Of a stretch of DNA of 64,000 nucleotides, positions 1 to 11,158 are shown one piece after another (position 1 is the first letter of the stretch; each line of letters starts with the position of its first letter). The DNA is from Serripes groenlandicus (Eukaryota > Mollusca > Bivalvia > Cardiida > Cardiidae): contig JASEVX010000007.1 in NCBI GenBank assembly GCA_031761405.1, forward strand, positions 40,611,255 to 40,675,254, read 5' to 3'. Below the pieces are notes generated by a model. The model searched no databases, was not told the DNA's origin, and worked only from the letters and a program-made list of their open reading frames with translations. A program made the position numbers and the translations under genes.

Positions 1-753
1 GCCAAATGACGTATACCTGTGGTCAACTAATTTTCACAATGTGGTTCCACAATCATGATGACTGTTATACATGTATTAAGATAAATGCATACTGTGAAAA
101 CTATAAAATGTTATGGTGATTGAAGGTTAATTTCCAGATGTCCTCTTAGTAATTTAACTCAATGGTTCAGATTCATTCTTATAAATGACAAAACTTTGAA
201 CTTTTCCAAATTCAAAACATTTGAAAATAAGCTTGAAAATATAAAATATTTGGAAGTAAAAGTTTCGGAACGAAGCATTTTATTATTTATTATTTCCTGC
301 AGAATTCCTGTCCACTAGACCATTTGATAAAGGATTTATCATTCCGGAGGAGAAAAAAGTAATTTCCACATGTCCATGATATCCTATTAATAGAAATTCT
401 TCCTGATATGTTGTAGAATTTTCGCATAAATAACCTAGGGCAATTACATTATTGACATGGCACGTTTGTAGCAACTTTGTAAAACTCTATTTGGTCTTCC
501 CCCCCCCCCAGTGTTATGAATTGTAAACCATGGTAATATATTCCTTAATCCTTTTCAACATATAGATGCTTTTTGACACATCTGCAGCAGACAACCTTTG
601 AAAACATTGTGGTAAAAAGTTAAGCCTTAATCCCCCTTTCAACATTCCTGCAGCAGATGAAAATATTATTGAAAGAATAATTTTTTAAAAGAGTTTAAAA
701 CACTTTGGCAAAAGGACAAATTTCTCTTCATGGATGGTTTCCCTTTGCTGTTG
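1..753. other. Non-coding start of window with decayed MITE pieces
   Basis: No gene recognised. From about 565 to 660 there are two decayed fragments of the TTAA palindromic MITE, recognisable by the CTGCAGCAGA motif and the following TTTGAAAACAT-like arm. A C homopolymer lies near 500. The rest is AT-rich single-copy-looking DNA. It may be part of the long upstream intron of the AHCYL-like gene, but this cannot be shown here. Confidence 0.5.
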
Positions 754-983
754 TTAACCCTTTCCCTCATATGACAATTCTGCAGCAGAAGACTTTGAAC
801 ATATTTTGTCTAAACATAGAAAATCTCCATAATTGAAAGGATAACCTATGACGAAAAGTGGAAAACATTGTGGCAAAAGGAGAAATTGCACGTTTTGTGC
901 AATTTCTCCTTTTGTCACTATGTTTTCAAAAAGCTGTCTGCTGCAGAGGCGTCTGAAAGCGTTTATATGAGGGAAAGGGTTAA
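754..983 (+). mobile_element. 230-bp TTAA palindromic MITE, intact copy 1
   Basis: Bounded by TTAA at 754-757 and 980-983. The 18-bp ends TTAACCCTTTCCCTCATA and TATGAGGGAAAGGGTTAA are exact reverse complements. A second inverted pair, CTGCAGCAGA and TCTGCTGCAGA, lies inside the ends. A perfect 18-bp central stem with a 5-nt loop sits at 874-914. No ORF fits a transposase, so it is non-autonomous. The 4-bp TTAA duplication and CCC start suggest piggyBac-type mobilisation (inference). Confidence 0.85.
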
Positions 984-1088
984 CCTTATACACCATGCAA
1001 TCAGGTAGACCCGTATAATTCAGAGGTCCAGATAAAGAGTATTCAGCTCTTTTCCCCCACAACATCTCTCTTATCATCCAACCAAACC

Positions 1089-1153
1089 CTATGATGTGGG
1101 TACTGAAAAGAATTGTCTCATTGAAACGATTCTTTTGAGTACCCACATCATAG
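1089..1153. repeat. Hairpin-family element, member 1
   Basis: An imperfect inverted repeat of about 30-nt arms (CTATGATGTGGGTACT paired with AGTACCCACATCATAG, then AAAAGAAT paired with ATTCTTTT) around a short loop near GTCTCATTGAAAC. Related hairpins occur at 40147-40214 and 42315-42386. It could be a tiny foldback MITE or a small-RNA-like hairpin; the sequence alone does not decide. Confidence 0.7.
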
Positions 1154-1272
1154 TGTTAGAGGGTATTAAGATTTTAGAACGACAAAAACTCCCATTATAA
1201 TTAGATCTCTGGTATATATCAACAGTCTTATGATTAATTAGCCTGCCGGGGAAAAGTTTTCAGATGAAACCT

Positions 1273-1502
1273 TTAACCCTTTCCCTCATACGACAATTCT
1301 GCAGCAGAAGACTTTGAACGTATCTTGTCAAAACATAGAAAATCTCCATAATTGAATGGATAACCTGTGACAAAAAGTGGAAAACATTGTGGCAAAAGGA
1401 GAAATTGCACGTTTTGTGCAATTTCTTCTTTTGTCACTATGTTTTCAAAAATCCGTCTGCTGCGGAGGCATCAGAAAGCGTCTATATGAGGGAAAGGGTT
1501 AA
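1273..1502 (+). mobile_element. 230-bp TTAA palindromic MITE, intact copy 2
   Basis: Same length, ends and internal layout as the copy at 754-983, with TTAA at 1273-1276 and 1499-1502. The central stem has one mismatch (TTCTTCTTTTG on the right arm). It lies only 290 bp from copy 1, in the same orientation. Confidence 0.85.
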
Positions 1503-1691
1503 TATCATAACAACTGGAGTCAAAAAATATGTTTATTACTGAGACTCCTTGCTGGCTCATCAAAATTAAACATTTCCCACATACAGTCAATCAGCAGAAG
1601 ATGATTTTAACACATCTATGTTAAAATGTAGAAAAGCTTTAAACTTCAGTTATGATTATTGATTTGAAATAAAAACATGAAAAAATGATTA

Positions 1692-1808
1692 CTTACCCTT
1701 TCCCACATATAGACGCTTTCTGACGCCTCAGCAGGTAGACTACTTTTGAAATCATTGTGACAAAAAGAGAAATTGCCTTTTTTGCCACAATGTTTTCAAC
1801 TCTTAGTA
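1692..1808 (-). mobile_element. Truncated TTAA MITE beside the outer tandem-repeat element
   Basis: One half of the MITE (TTACCCTTTCCCACATATAGACGC through to CCACAATGTTTTCAACTC) that stops where the tandem-repeat element beginning near 1810 starts. The missing half does not reappear at 6397, so this is a truncation rather than a clean interruption. Confidence 0.6.
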
Positions 1809-1809
1809 A

Positions 1810-4800
1810 TTATGTCTCCCCTTCTCCGAAAGGGGGGACATGCTGTATTTGTAGTTATTCTTATTACGATTCCCCAACAGAGTTGGGAATCGTATTGTTT
1901 TTCTATTGTTTTTTCTTTTTATTATTATTATTATTATTCTCTTTCAGCTATCCAAATTTTTGTCCAGAGCAATACTCATAAACTACTTGATGGAATTGAT
2001 CGAAACTTGCAACATAGATAGATGGCAATGTGAACTTGTGTAGTTTTCAAGAATGATAACTCTGAGCCACTTTTTTGCAAAGTTATCTCCCCTTTTTCAA
2101 TATTTTAATCAATTTTTGTCAGAGCTATATCTTGTGAACGAATGGTCAGATATTATTGAAACTTGGAACATAGATAGATGGCACTGTGCAGTTGTACAAC
2201 ATGCAAGAATTATAACTCTGGGCCACTTTTTTGCAAAGTTATCTCCCCCTTTTCATTTTTTTAATAATTGGGTGATTTGAGCTTGTATAACTCAAAAACG
2301 ACAAGTGATAGAGACTTGAAATTTAGTACAAATGTTCCCAATCAAGTGATACTACTTTCTCATGTTTATTTGAGCATGACCGAATACTCTCTTCTGATTG
2401 GTCGATTTTTCGGACTTGTATAACTCACAAACGACTAGTGATAGAGACTTGAAACTTAGTACATGTGTTTCTAATCAAGTAGTACTACTTTCTCAAGTGA
2501 ATTAGCGCATGACCGAATACTCGTTTCTGATTGGTCGATTTTTCGGACATGTATAACTCAAAAAGCACAAGTGATAGAGACTTGAAACTTAGTACAAGTG
2601 TTCCCACTCAAGTGATATTACTTTCTCATGTGTATTTGCACATGACCGATTACTCGCTTCTGATTGGTCGATTTTTTGGACTTGTATAACTCAAAAACGA
2701 CAAGTGATAGTGACTTGAAACTTAGTACGTGTGTTTCTAATCAAGTAGTTCTACTTTCTCAAGTGTATTAGCGCATGACCGAATACTCGTTTCTGATTGG
2801 TCGATTTTTCGGAATTGTATAACTCAAAAACGACAAGTGATAGAGACTTGAAACTTAGTACATGTGTTCCTAATCAAGTAGTACTACTTTTGCAAGTGTA
2901 TTAGCGCATGACCAAATACTCGTTTCTGTTATCTCCCATTGTTAAATAAAATGGCAAGGGAATCGTTCGTAACTGTTGCTACAGTTACAATCTCTAGTTA
3001 CGATTCCCCAACAGAGTTGGGAATCGTATTGTTTTTCTATTGTTTTTTCTTTTTATTATTACGATTCCCCAACAGAGTTGGGAATCGTATTGTTTTTCTA
3101 TTGTTTTTTCTTTTTATTATTATTATTATTATTCTCTTTCAGCTATCCAAATTTTTGTCCAGAGCAATACTCATAAACTACTTGATGGAATTGATCGAAA
3201 CTTGCAACATAGATATATGGCAATGTGAACTTGTGTAGTTTTCAAGAATGATAACTCTGAGCCACTTTTTTGCAAAGTTATCTCCCCTTTTTCAATATTT
3301 TAATCAATTTTTGTCAGAGCGATATCTTGTGAACGAATGGTCAGATAGTATTGAAACTTGGAACATAGATAGATGGCACTGTGCAGATGTACAACATGCA
3401 AGAATTATAACTCTGGGCCACTTTTTTGCAAAGTTATCTCCCCTTTTTCATTTTTTTAATAATTGGGTGATTTGAACTTGTATAACTCGATAACGAAAAG
3501 ACATAGAGACTTGAAACTTAGTACGAATGTTCCCAATCAAGTGACCTACTTTCTCATGTGTATTTGAGCTTGACCGAATACTCGTTTCTGATTGGTCGAT
3601 TTTTCGGACTTGTATAACTCGAAACTGACTAGTGATAGAGACTTGAAACTTAGTACATGTCATTCTAATCAAGTAGTACTACTTTCTCAAGTGTATTAGC
3701 GCATGACCGAATACTCGTTTCTGATTGGTCAATTTTTCTGATTTGTATAACTCAAAAACGACAAGTGATAGAGACTTGAAACTTAGTACATGTTTTTCTT
3801 ATCAAGTAGTTCTACTTTTGCATGTGTATTAGCGCATGACCGAATACTCGTTTCTGATTGGTCGATTTTTCGGACTTGTATAACTCAAAAACGAAAAGTG
3901 ATAGAGACTTGAAACTTAGTACATGTGTTTCTAATCAAGTAGTACTACTTTCTCAAGTGAATTAGCGCATGACCGAATACTCGTTTCTGATTGGTCGATT
4001 TTTCGGACATGTATAACTCAAAAACGACAAGTGATAGAGACTTGAAACTTAGTACAAGTGTTCCCAATCAAGTGATACTACTTTCTCATGTGTATTTGCG
4101 CATGACCGAATACTCGCTTCTGATTGGTCGATTTTTCGGACTTGTATAACTCAAAAACGACAAGTGATCGAGACTTGAAACTTAGTACATGTGTTTCTAA
4201 TCAAGTAGTACTACTTTCTCAAGTGTATTAGTGCATGACCGAATACTCGTGTCTGTTATCTCCCCTTGTTAAATAAAATGGCAAGGGAATCGTTCGTAAC
4301 TGTTGCTACAGTTACAATCTCTAGTTATTATTATTATTCTCTTTCAGCTATCCAAATTTTTGTCCAGAGCAATACTCATAAACTACTTGATGGAATTGAT
4401 CGAAACTTGCAACATAGATATATGGCAATGTGAACTTGTGTAGTTTTCAAGAATGATTACTCTGAGCCACTTTTTTGCAAAGTTATCTCCCCTTTTTCAA
4501 TATTTTAATCAATTTTTGTCAGAGCGATATCTTGTGAACGAATGGTCAGATATTATTGAAACTTGGAACATAGATAGATGGCACTGTGCAGTTGTACAAC
4601 ATGCAAGAATTATAACTCTGGGCCACTTTTTTGCAAAGTTATCTCCCCTTTTTCATTATTTTTATAATTTGGTGATTAAAGCTTGTATAACTCGATAACG
4701 AAAAGAGATAGAGACTTGAAACTTGGTAAAAGTGTTTCCAATCAAGTGACCTACTTTCTTATGTGTATTTGAGCGTGACTGAATACTCGCTTCTGATTGG

Positions 4801-6396
4801 TCGATTTTTCGGACTTGTATAACTCAAAAACGACAAGTGATAGAGACTTGAAACTTAGTACATGTGTTTCTAATCAAGTGGTACTACTTTCTCAAGTGTA
4901 TTAGCGCATGACCGTATACTCGTTTCTGATTGGTCGATTTTTCGGACTTGTATAACTCAAAAACGACAAGTGATAGAGACTTGAAACTTAGTACATGTCT
5001 TTCTTATCAAGTGGTATTACTTTTTCAAGTGTATTAGCGCATGACCGAATACTCGTTTCTGATTGGTCGATTTTTCGGAATTGTATAACTCAAAAACGAC
5101 AAGTGATAGTGACTTGAAACTTAGTACATGTGTTCCTAATCAAGTGGTACTACTTTCGCAAGTGTTTTAGCGCATTACCGAATACTCGTTTCTGATTGGT
5201 CGATTTTTTGGACTTGTATAACTCAAAAACGACAAGTGATAGAGGCTTGAAACTTAGTACATGTGTTTCTGTAGTTCTACTTTCTCAAGTGTATTAGTGA
5301 ATGACCAAATACTCGTTTCTGATTGGTCGATTTTTCGGAATTGTATAACTCAAAAACGACAAGTGATAGTGGCAAGGGAATCGTTCGTAACTGTTGCTAC
5401 AGTTACAAATCTCTAGTTCTTATTCTTATTATTATTCTTCTTCTTCTTCTTAACTTTTGTTTGTCCAGAACAGAATTCGGAAACTACTTGAAGTAATTGA
5501 TTGAAACTTGGAACATAGATAGATGGCAATGTGAAGTTGTGCACCTTGCAAGAATTATAACTCTGGGCCACTTTGTTGCAAAGTTATCTGCCCTTGTTCA
5601 ATATTTTAATAGTGTAAACTTTGTCCAGAGCAGAACTCAGAAACTACTTGAAGGAATTTATTGAAACTTGGAACATAGATAGATGGCAATGTGAAGTTGT
5701 GCACCTTGTCATAATTATGAGTTATCTCCCCGTTGTTCAATATTTTAATAGTGTAAACTTTGTTCAGAGCAGAACTCAGAAACTACTTGAAGGAATTTAT
5801 TGAAACTTGGAATATAGTTAGATGGCAATGTGAAGTTGTGCACCTTGCAAGAATTATGAGTTATCTCCCCCTTGTTCAATATTTTAAAAGTGTAAACTTT
5901 GTCCAGAGCAGAACTCAGAAACTACTTGAAGGAATTTATTGAAACTTGGAACATAGATAGATGGCAATGTGAAGTTGTGCACCTTGCAATAATTATGAGT
6001 TATCTCCCCCTTGTTCAATATTTTAATAGTGTGAACTTTGTCCAGAGCAGAACTCAGAAACTACTTGAAGGAATTTATTGAAACTTGGAACATAGATAGA
6101 TGACAATGTGAAGTTGTGCACCTTGCAATAATTATGAGTTATCTCCCCTTGTTCAATATTTTAATAGTGTAAACTTTCTCCAGAGCAGATCTAAGAAAGT
6201 ACTTAAAGGAATTTATTGAAACTTGGAATATAGACAGATGGCAATGTGAAGTTGTGCACCTTGCAAGAATTATAACTCTGGGCTACTTCGTTGCAAAGTT
6301 ATCTCCCCTTGTTCAATATTGTAATAGTCATTGACAAACTGCAATGGGGAGACATATGTTTTTTCATAAAAACAACCTTTCTAGTTATACCTACAT
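1810..6396 (+). mobile_element. Outer Helentron-like element with 139-bp tandem units
   Basis: Begins with a hairpin (TGTCTCCCC near 1812 pairing with GGGGGGACA near 1832). It ends with the inverted partner GGGGAGACA near 6346, then a hairpin (TGTTTTTTCATAAAAACA) and the tail CTTTCTAGTT. The body at about 5440-6310 is a tandem array with a 139-bp period, seen from near-identical starts at 5621, 5760 and 5899. The rest of the interior is occupied by nested copies of a second family (1864-5418). The plan resembles non-autonomous Helitron/Helentron elements; that assignment is inference. Confidence 0.65.
1864..5418 (+). mobile_element. Three head-to-tail inner elements with 133-bp tandem units
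   Basis: The unit opens with the palindrome ACGATTCCCC...TTGGGAATCGT (1865-1892). A TTATTATT tract follows, then about 350 bp related to the outer 139-bp monomer, then a tandem array with a 133-bp period: GATTGG recurs at 2396, 2529, 2662 and 2795. The unit ends GGGAATCGT, then hairpin GTAACTGTTGCTACAGTTAC, then AATCTCTAGTT. That 3' end occurs at about 2999, 4326 and 5418. The 5' palindrome starts at 1865, 2999 and 3060, the last two being a 61-bp tandem duplication; the third unit lacks it. The short ORFs here are read from repeat monomers and are not genes. Confidence 0.7.
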
Positions 6397-6755
6397 TTAT
6401 AGAGCTTTTTTCGTGTTTTTGTCTGGATATTTTAAAAGACGTCTGTTGCAGATTTGTTGTATGTGGGAATGGGATAAGGAGAAATTGCTAATTTTGAGCA
6501 ATTCCTTCTTTTATATTAATGCTTTCAATTATGAGTGGTCAGGCTGCGGTGCTCAGTAGATGTCTGCAGCTTAGAAAAAAGGTAACCCTATCCCACATAC
6601 AACAAAAGTGCAGCAGACGACTTTGAAAACATGTAGTCAGAAGTACGGAATATCTTAAAAAATAAAAGTGTACTTGCTAAAAAAAGTTAAAAACATTTTC
6701 AAAAAATGTCTGCTGCTGAGGTGTCAGAAAGTGTCTATATGCGGGAAAGGGTTAA
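6345..6755. mobile_element. Two adjacent TTAA MITE copies, one decayed
   Basis: About 6400-6560 is a decayed copy, with GTCTGTTGCAGATTTGTTGTATGTGGGA and an internal AGAAATTGCT stem. The better copy runs from GTAA at 6582 to TTAA at 6752-6755, with CCCTATCCCACATA at the left and GCGGGAAAGGGTTAA at the right. It is internally shortened to 174 bp. Confidence 0.65.
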
Positions 6756-7249
6756 TGTAAATAGCATCATATCAGAGGTCAATATATATATATCCTAAAG
6801 CCTACGGATAACCGAGAATTTGCCGGTCTGGACTGATTTTAATCTTAAACAAAAATTTCCAGAGCCCTGATATATCCTCATACCTCTATGTACATAAGCA
6901 AGCCAGTGTCTTCTGTCACCTTGATGATAAAAACTTGTTTGTCTTCTTTTACTGCATGAGGTTGTAAGAAAAAACACCTGGAGGTGTTTCAACAGTGTCT
7001 CCACCACACTGCGTGCTGAGTGTGTTATATATTAGTGCATTGAATACAAATGAATAGATTAACAAGATCTGTCATCTGAGTGATATTTTCTGTGTAAATT
7101 GAAGTCACATGATGAATACATAAAACGGTCAGTTTTCATAGATTTTTTTTTGCATTGCAATTATTATATATACAGGAAAATTGTAACGACGAGAGCTATC
7201 AATCCAGGGCTTGCAACATGTGAGTTTCAACTCTGGCTTGGTCATCAAT
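6756..7249. other. Unassigned spacer
   Basis: No recognisable gene or repeat end. A minus-strand ORF of 70 codons at 6795-7007 has no motif I know. The region separates a MITE from the next tandem-repeat element. Confidence 0.4.
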
Positions 7250-7428
7250 TATTATGTCTTCCCCATTACATGGGGGTGACATATTGTTTTTGCCCGTTCC
7301 GTCCGTCCTTCCGTCTGTCACACTTGTTTCCGCTCAATAACTGAAGAACGCTTGGGCATAGGAACTTCATACTTGGTATGCAGGTTGGTCATGACCAGTA
7401 GCTGACCCCTTTTGATTTTGATAACAGA

Positions 7429-7456
7429 AGGTCAAAGGTCAAGGTCATGGTGACCT
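7429..7456. promoter_or_regulatory. Compact nuclear-receptor half-site array (DR1 + DR0 + IR3)
   Basis: AGGTCA occurs at 7429-7434, 7436-7441 and 7442-7447, followed after a 3-nt spacer by the inverse TGACCT at 7451-7456. The first pair is a perfect DR1, and the last pair is a perfect 15-bp consensus oestrogen-response-type palindrome. Binding is not shown. The array belongs to a repeat unit, so it recurs (33155-33182). Confidence 0.45.
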
Positions 7457-8027
7457 TGTGAGGTAAAAATGGTTTCCGCTCAATAACTGAAGAACGCTTT
7501 GGCTGAGGAACTTCATACTTGATATGCAGGTTAGCCATGCCTAGTAGAAGACCCCTATTGATTTTGAGGTCAGTACGTCTAAAGTCAAGGTCACAGTGAC
7601 CATGAGCTTGAAAGGTCAGAGTGACAATGAGCTGATAAATAGTTTTTGCTTGGGCCCAGGAACTTCATACTTGATGTGCAGGTTGGTCACCACCAGCAAA
7701 TGACCCCTATTAATTTTAAGGTCACTAGGTTAAAGGTCAAGGTCACAGTGGTCAAGGTCACATCCGTCACACTTGTTTCCGCTCAATAACTGAAGAACGC
7801 TTGGGCATAGGATCTTCATACTTGGTATGCAGGTTGGTCATGACCAGTAGATGACTCCTATTGATTTTGATGTCAGAAGGTCAAAGGTCATGGTCATGGT
7901 GACCTTGTGAGGTAAAAAATGGTTTCCGCTCAATAACTGAAGAACGCTTGGGCCGAGGAACTCCATACTTGGTATGCAGGTTGGCCATGCCCAGTAGAAA
8001 ACCCTATTAATTTTGAGGTCAAAGTCA

Positions 8028-8066
8028 AGGTCACAGTGACCTTGAGCTGAAAGGTCACAGTGACCT
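8028..8066. promoter_or_regulatory. Two perfect IR3 (ERE-type) palindromes in tandem
   Basis: AGGTCACAGTGACCT occurs at 8028-8042 and again at 8052-8066, with the half-site AGGTCA once more just after (from 8076). Spacing is 24 bp start to start. The sequence matches the vertebrate oestrogen-response consensus exactly; function in this organism is unknown. Confidence 0.45.
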
Positions 8067-8900
8067 TGAGCTGAAAGGTCACAGCGACAATGAGCTGAAA
8101 CATTGTTTTTGCTTAATAACTGTAGAATGCTTTGGCCATGGAAGTTAATACTTGGTGTGCAGGTTGGTCACCACCAGTAGATGACCCCTATTGATTTTGA
8201 GGTCACTAGCTTAAAGGTCAAGGTCATGGTAACCTTCAGCTGAAAAATGGTTTTCTCTCAATAACTAAATAATGCTTATGTTGAGGAACTTCATACCTGG
8301 TGTGCAGATTAGTCCTAACCAGTAAATGACCTTTATTGAATTTGTTTGATTTTGAGGTCACAAGGTCAAATGTCGAAGGTCATGGTAACCTTCAGCTGAA
8401 AAATGTGTTTTACTCAATAACTCAAGAATGCTTATACCCAGGAACTTCATACTTGGTGTGCAGCTTGGTCCTAACCTGTAGATGACCCCTATTGATTTTG
8501 ATGTAAGTAGGTCAAAGGTCAAGGTCGAGGTGACCTTTGGCTGAAAAATGGTTTCCCCTCAATAACTGAAGATTGCTTGGGCCCAGGAACTTCATATTTG
8601 GTGTGCAGGTTGGTCACCAGCAGCAAATGACCCCTATTGATTTTGAGGTCACTAGGTCAAAGACCAAGGTCATGGTAACCCTCAGCTGAAAAATGGTTTC
8701 CGCTCAATAACTGAGGATTGTCACTGTTGCTTCATCTCCAGTCCAAAACTAAAAAATTCATCTCCATCATTTCTTTTCCTCCCCTATGACCACACAAATG
8801 GGGAGACAAGCGCTTTTTCAAAAAAGCAATCTCTAGTTTCCATTGATTAACTAAAGTCATTGTGGCTATCGTGACTCATCTTCCACGAACTGGCTTAATA

Positions 8901-9035
8901 TATGAGCCGTTTCACGAGAAAACCAACATTATGGCCTCTGCGTAGTGTATTGACACAGATCAGTCCGCGCAGGCTAATCCGAGCCAACACAATCTGTCTT
9001 AGGGGGATAGATGTATAGAGTAATGATTCCTGAAA
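8901..9035. repeat. Half copy of the 280-bp palindromic repeat
   Basis: TATGAGCCGTTTCACGAGAA through CAACATTATGGCCTCTGCGTA to a GGGGGATAGATGTATAGAG segment. This matches the left half of the full element at 54693-54971; the mirror half is missing. Confidence 0.6.
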
Positions 9036-9063
9036 CAGAAAGTCCACAGGAGCTAGGCGCAAA

Positions 9064-9243
9064 GTGTAACATTATGAGCAATTTTTCCATTTTGCCTGAA
9101 TGTTTTCAAAAGTCTTCTGCTGCAGTAGCTACAGAAAGCGTCTGTATGTGGGAAAGGGTTAATACGTTTCTTCACATTGTATTCCAATACTCCCACTCAA
9201 TTTTACCTGATGAATGATTGCCCGCATAAGGAAGACACATTTA
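9064..9243 (+). repeat. Duplicated segment, copy 1 (MITE right half plus flank)
   Basis: A MITE right half ending GGGAAAGGGTTAA (TTAA 9159-9162), followed by unique-looking sequence ACGTTTCTTCACATTGTATTC and a further 60 bp. The same MITE half plus the same flank recurs at 14437-14613, so the duplication exceeded the transposon. In copy 1 the flank is interrupted at about 9243 by the next element. Confidence 0.7.
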
Positions 9244-10635
9244 TTATGCCCCCACGGAATCTCCGATTCGGGGGGCATATAGTTTTTGGCCTGTCTGTTG
9301 GTCTGTCTGTCTGTTGGTCTGTCTGTCTGCACAAAAAAAACTTTAACCTTGGCCATTACTTTTGAACCATAACAGGTACGGCTACCATATTTCACATGTG
9401 TATTCCTTGTGACATGACCTTTCTGTCAGTACCAACATTTTTGACCTTGCGACCTTGACCTTTGACCTAGAGGTTGCCATTCTCGAAAAAAAACTTTAAC
9501 CTTGGCCATTACTTTTGAACCATAACAGATACGGCTACCATATTTCACATGTGTATTCCTTGTGACATGACCTTTCTGTCAGTACCAACATTTTTGACCT
9601 TGCGACCTTGACCTTTGACCTAGATGTTGCCATACTAAAAAAAAACTTTAACCTTGGCCATTTCTTTTGAACCATAACAGGTACGGCTACCATATTTCAC
9701 ATGTGTATTCCTTGTGACATGACCTTTCTGTCAGTACCAACATTTTTGACCTTGCGACCTTGACCTTTGACCTAGATGTTGCCATTCTCGAAAAAAACTT
9801 TAACCTTGGCCATTACTTTTGAACCATAACAGATACGGCTACCATATTTCACATGTGTATTCCTTGTGACATGACCTTTCTGTCAGTACCAACATTTTTC
9901 ACCTTGCGACCTTGACCTTGACCTAGATGTTGCCATTCTCGAAAAAAACTTTAACCTTGGCCATTTCTTTTGAACCATAACAGGTATGGCTACCATATTT
10001 CACATGTGTATTCCTTGTGACATGACCTTTCTGTCAGTACCTTGCGACCTTGACCTTGACCTAGATGTTGCCATTCTCGAAAAAAACTTTAACCTTGGCC
10101 ATTACTTTTGAACCATAACAGGTATGGCTACCATATTTCACATGTGTATTCCTTGTGACATGACCTTTCTGTCAGTACCTTGCGACCTTGACCTTGACCT
10201 AGATGTTGCCATTCTCGAAAAAAACTTTAACCTTGGCCATTACTTTTGAACCATAACAGGTATGGCTACCATATTTCACATGTCAGTACCAACATTTTTG
10301 ACCTTGCGACCTTGACCTTTGACCTAGATGTTGCCATTCTGGAAAAAAACTTTAACCTTGGCCATTACTTTTGAACCATAACAGATACGGCTACCATATT
10401 TCCCATGTGTATTCCTTGTGACATGACCTTTCTGTCAGTACCAACATTTTTGACCTTGCGACCTTTACCTTTGACCTAGATGTTGCCATTCTCAATTTTT
10501 TTTTTAACCTTCCCCACTACTTTTGAACAATAACAGGTAATGCTACCATATTTCACATGTGTATACCTTGCGACCTTGACCTTTGACCTAGATGTTGCCA
10601 TTGGGGGGCATCAGTGTTTCACAAACACATCTTGT
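9244..10635 (+). mobile_element. Helentron-like element with ~152-bp units, copy 1
   Basis: Begins TATGCCCCCACGGAATC...CGGGGGGCATA and ends GGGGGGCAT, hairpin GTGTTTCACAAACAC and tail ATCTTGT. In between are tandem units of the form CTTTAACCTTGGCCATTACT...GACCTTTGACCTAGATGTTG, several of them with internal deletions. TGACCTTTGACCT is a perfect DR1 on the minus strand and recurs in most units. A second copy lies at 13491-14335. Confidence 0.7.
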
Positions 10636-10654
10636 TTTATTATTATTATTATTA

Positions 10655-10766
10655 TTATAAAGTGTCTAGCCGGATAAGCCTGTGTGTCATGCTTAGGATG
10701 ATCTGGGTCGATACTTTACGCAGAGTCCATTATGTTGGTTTTCTCATGGAACGGCTCATATATATA
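10655..10766. repeat. Half copy of the 280-bp palindromic repeat
   Basis: GTCTAGCCGGATAAGCCTG through GATCTGGGTCGATACTTTACGC to TTTTCTCATGGAACGGCTCATA, i.e. the right half only of the element seen complete at 54693-54971. Confidence 0.55.
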
Positions 10767-10947
10767 GTCTATGTGGGATTTAAGATAGGTGAACCAGTTG
10801 TTGTTATATAACTGAAAAACTGTTAAAAATGGCTTAAAACCATAATCGATAAAACCCTAAAATTCCTCTGGTCTGTGATAGTTTGATGATAATGTGACAT
10901 GCAGTTCTATTTTATTTGTAAATTTAGATTAAAGTAATGTACAATGT

Positions 10948-11152
10948 AAACCCATTCTCACATACAACAAGACTCCAACATGCAGACTAGTATATATACT
11001 TTGAAAATGTGTAAACAATAATTTGGAAAATGTACCTTATCAAGAGTTTACATATTAAATGGAGTTTCAAACGTTCTGGGAAAAGAAGAAATCTGCTGCA
11101 GTCTCTAATGTGTCAAAATGTAAAGGTGTCTGCATATTGGAAATCGTTTAAT
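10948..11152. mobile_element. Decayed TTAA MITE
   Basis: TAAACCCATTCTCACATACAAC at the left and CTGCTGCAG...CATATTGGAAATCGTTTAA at the right preserve the MITE layout with many substitutions. It is an old copy. Confidence 0.45.
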
Positions 11153-11158
11153 AAGTAA

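Larger units (their letters stand above)
7250..8839 (+). mobile_element. Helentron-like element carrying AGGTCA arrays, copy 1
   Basis: Opens TATGTCTTCCCC...TGGGGGTGACATA. It closes with the inverted partner TGGGGAGACA, hairpin GCTTTTTCAAAAAAGC and tail AATCTCTAGTT (8797-8838). The body is a run of roughly 145-bp units of the type CGCTCAATAACTGAAGAACGCTTGG...GGTCAAGGTCA. These units contain many AGGTCA half-sites in direct and inverted arrangements (separate entries). A second copy lies at 32521-34234. No coding capacity. Confidence 0.7.

Noticed and set aside
5621..6081. Three similar 60-codon ORFs in a row suggesting a small gene family
   Set aside because: They are successive 139-bp tandem units of a non-coding element.
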